A stretch of 6,296 nucleotides of DNA from an uncultured Selenomonadaceae bacterium (GTDB taxonomy: Bacteria; Bacillota; Negativicutes; Selenomonadales; Selenomonadaceae): the NCBI GenBank assembly GCA_905233965.1, contig CAJOFG010000066.1, positions 1 to 6,296 on the forward strand, read 5' to 3'. The notes under the pieces are model-generated. The model was not told where the DNA came from. It did no database searches and worked only from the letters and a program-made list of their open reading frames with translations. Positions within the stretch are counted from its first letter, which is position 1. Each line of letters opens with the position of its first letter. Of the stretch, positions 6,054 through 6,296 are shown one piece after another. The translations under genes and the position numbers were made by a program.

Positions 6054-6296
6054 TCAGTCTTTGGAAAGGTCTGCACCGTCTTTGAGCCAACTCATCATGC
6101 CGCGAAGTTTTTCGCCGACTTTTTCAATCTGATGTTCGGCATGGATTCTGCGCTGTGCCAAAAAGTTTGCGCGACCTGCCGCACGATTTTCGACGAGCCA
6201 TTTGTTTGCGAAAGTTCCGTCCTGAATTTCGGTAAGAGCTTTTTCCATAGCTTTTTTGACTTCCGGCGTGATAATTTTCGGACCGGTCGTGTAGTC
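6054..6296 (-). CDS. ilvC: Ketol-acid reductoisomerase, C-terminal part (gene runs off the window)
   Basis: IlvC converts acetolactate or acetohydroxybutyrate, with NADPH and Mg2+, to the dihydroxy acids of valine, leucine and isoleucine synthesis. Only the last 80 residues are visible, as the frame is open to the right edge (reading [16 protein letters not shown] before the Met at 6248). The tail is diagnostic of class I Ilv[30 protein letters not shown], and a Glu-His helix [19 protein letters not shown] ending in a short polar extension [10 protein letters not shown]. The Met at 6248 is internal, not a start. The TGA at 6054 is 15 nt before the GTG of the FkbM gene, whose ribosome binding site lies in that gap. 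Nothing suggests the gene is damaged; it is simply cut by the window. Confidence 0.95.
   Translation of the reverse strand, partial: DYTTGPKIITPEVKKAMEKALTEIQDGTFANKWLVENRAAGRANFLAQRRIHAEHQIEKVGEKLRGMMSWLKDGADLSKD

Noticed and set aside
6246..6248. ATG at 6248 as the start of a separate small gene
   Set aside because: The residues before it ([13 protein letters not shown]) continue the IlvC C-terminal pattern, so it is an internal methionine.

Overview
The window looks like a chromosomal segment from a diderm Firmicute, most likely a member of the Negativicutes (the Selenomonas/Veillonella/Acidaminococcus group). It carries an LptD-like lipopolysaccharide assembly protein and other exported envelope proteins. 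It also shows strong GGAGG-type ribosome binding sites, a consensus-like sigma-70 promoter and a compact gene layout. The base composition is of middling GC (judged by eye), with many A- and T-runs inside genes. The assignment is an inference from gene content, not a measured phylogeny.

Layout: at the left edge is the 3' part of a LysE/RhtB-type amino-acid exporter on the + strand (1-461). It converges on a minus-strand unit, and the two are separated by a bidirectional hairpin terminator (467-527). Reading leftwards from a promoter at 4846-4818, the minus-strand unit has four genes. They are a small exported protein weakly resembling the surface-adhesin E family (4800 or 4779 to 4387), an exported protein with short leucine-rich repeats and an acidic tail (4384-3353), an LptD/OstA-like outer-membrane protein with a short barrel (3353-1791), and argJ for arginine biosynthesis (1762-551). 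The first three are separated by 2 nt and by a 1-nt overlap, so they are probably translationally coupled. argJ follows after 28 nt with its own ribosome binding site.

To the right is a second minus-strand unit: the end of ilvC (ketol-acid reductoisomerase, running off the window at 6296), then 15 nt later an FkbM-family methyltransferase with an extra N-terminal Rossmann-like domain (6038-4944). It is closed by a classical intrinsic terminator at 4917-4890, just upstream of the promoter of the envelope operon.

Two themes are mixed here: amino-acid metabolism (ilvC, argJ, a LysE-type exporter) and the cell envelope (LptD-like protein, two exported proteins, an FkbM methyltransferase of the kind often involved in glycan decoration). 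The most interesting part is the three-gene envelope block. The LptD-like protein is markedly shorter than proteobacterial LptD, and its two exported partners have no assigned function. I see no mobile element, CRISPR array, tRNA or rRNA. No gap between genes exceeds about 145 nt.
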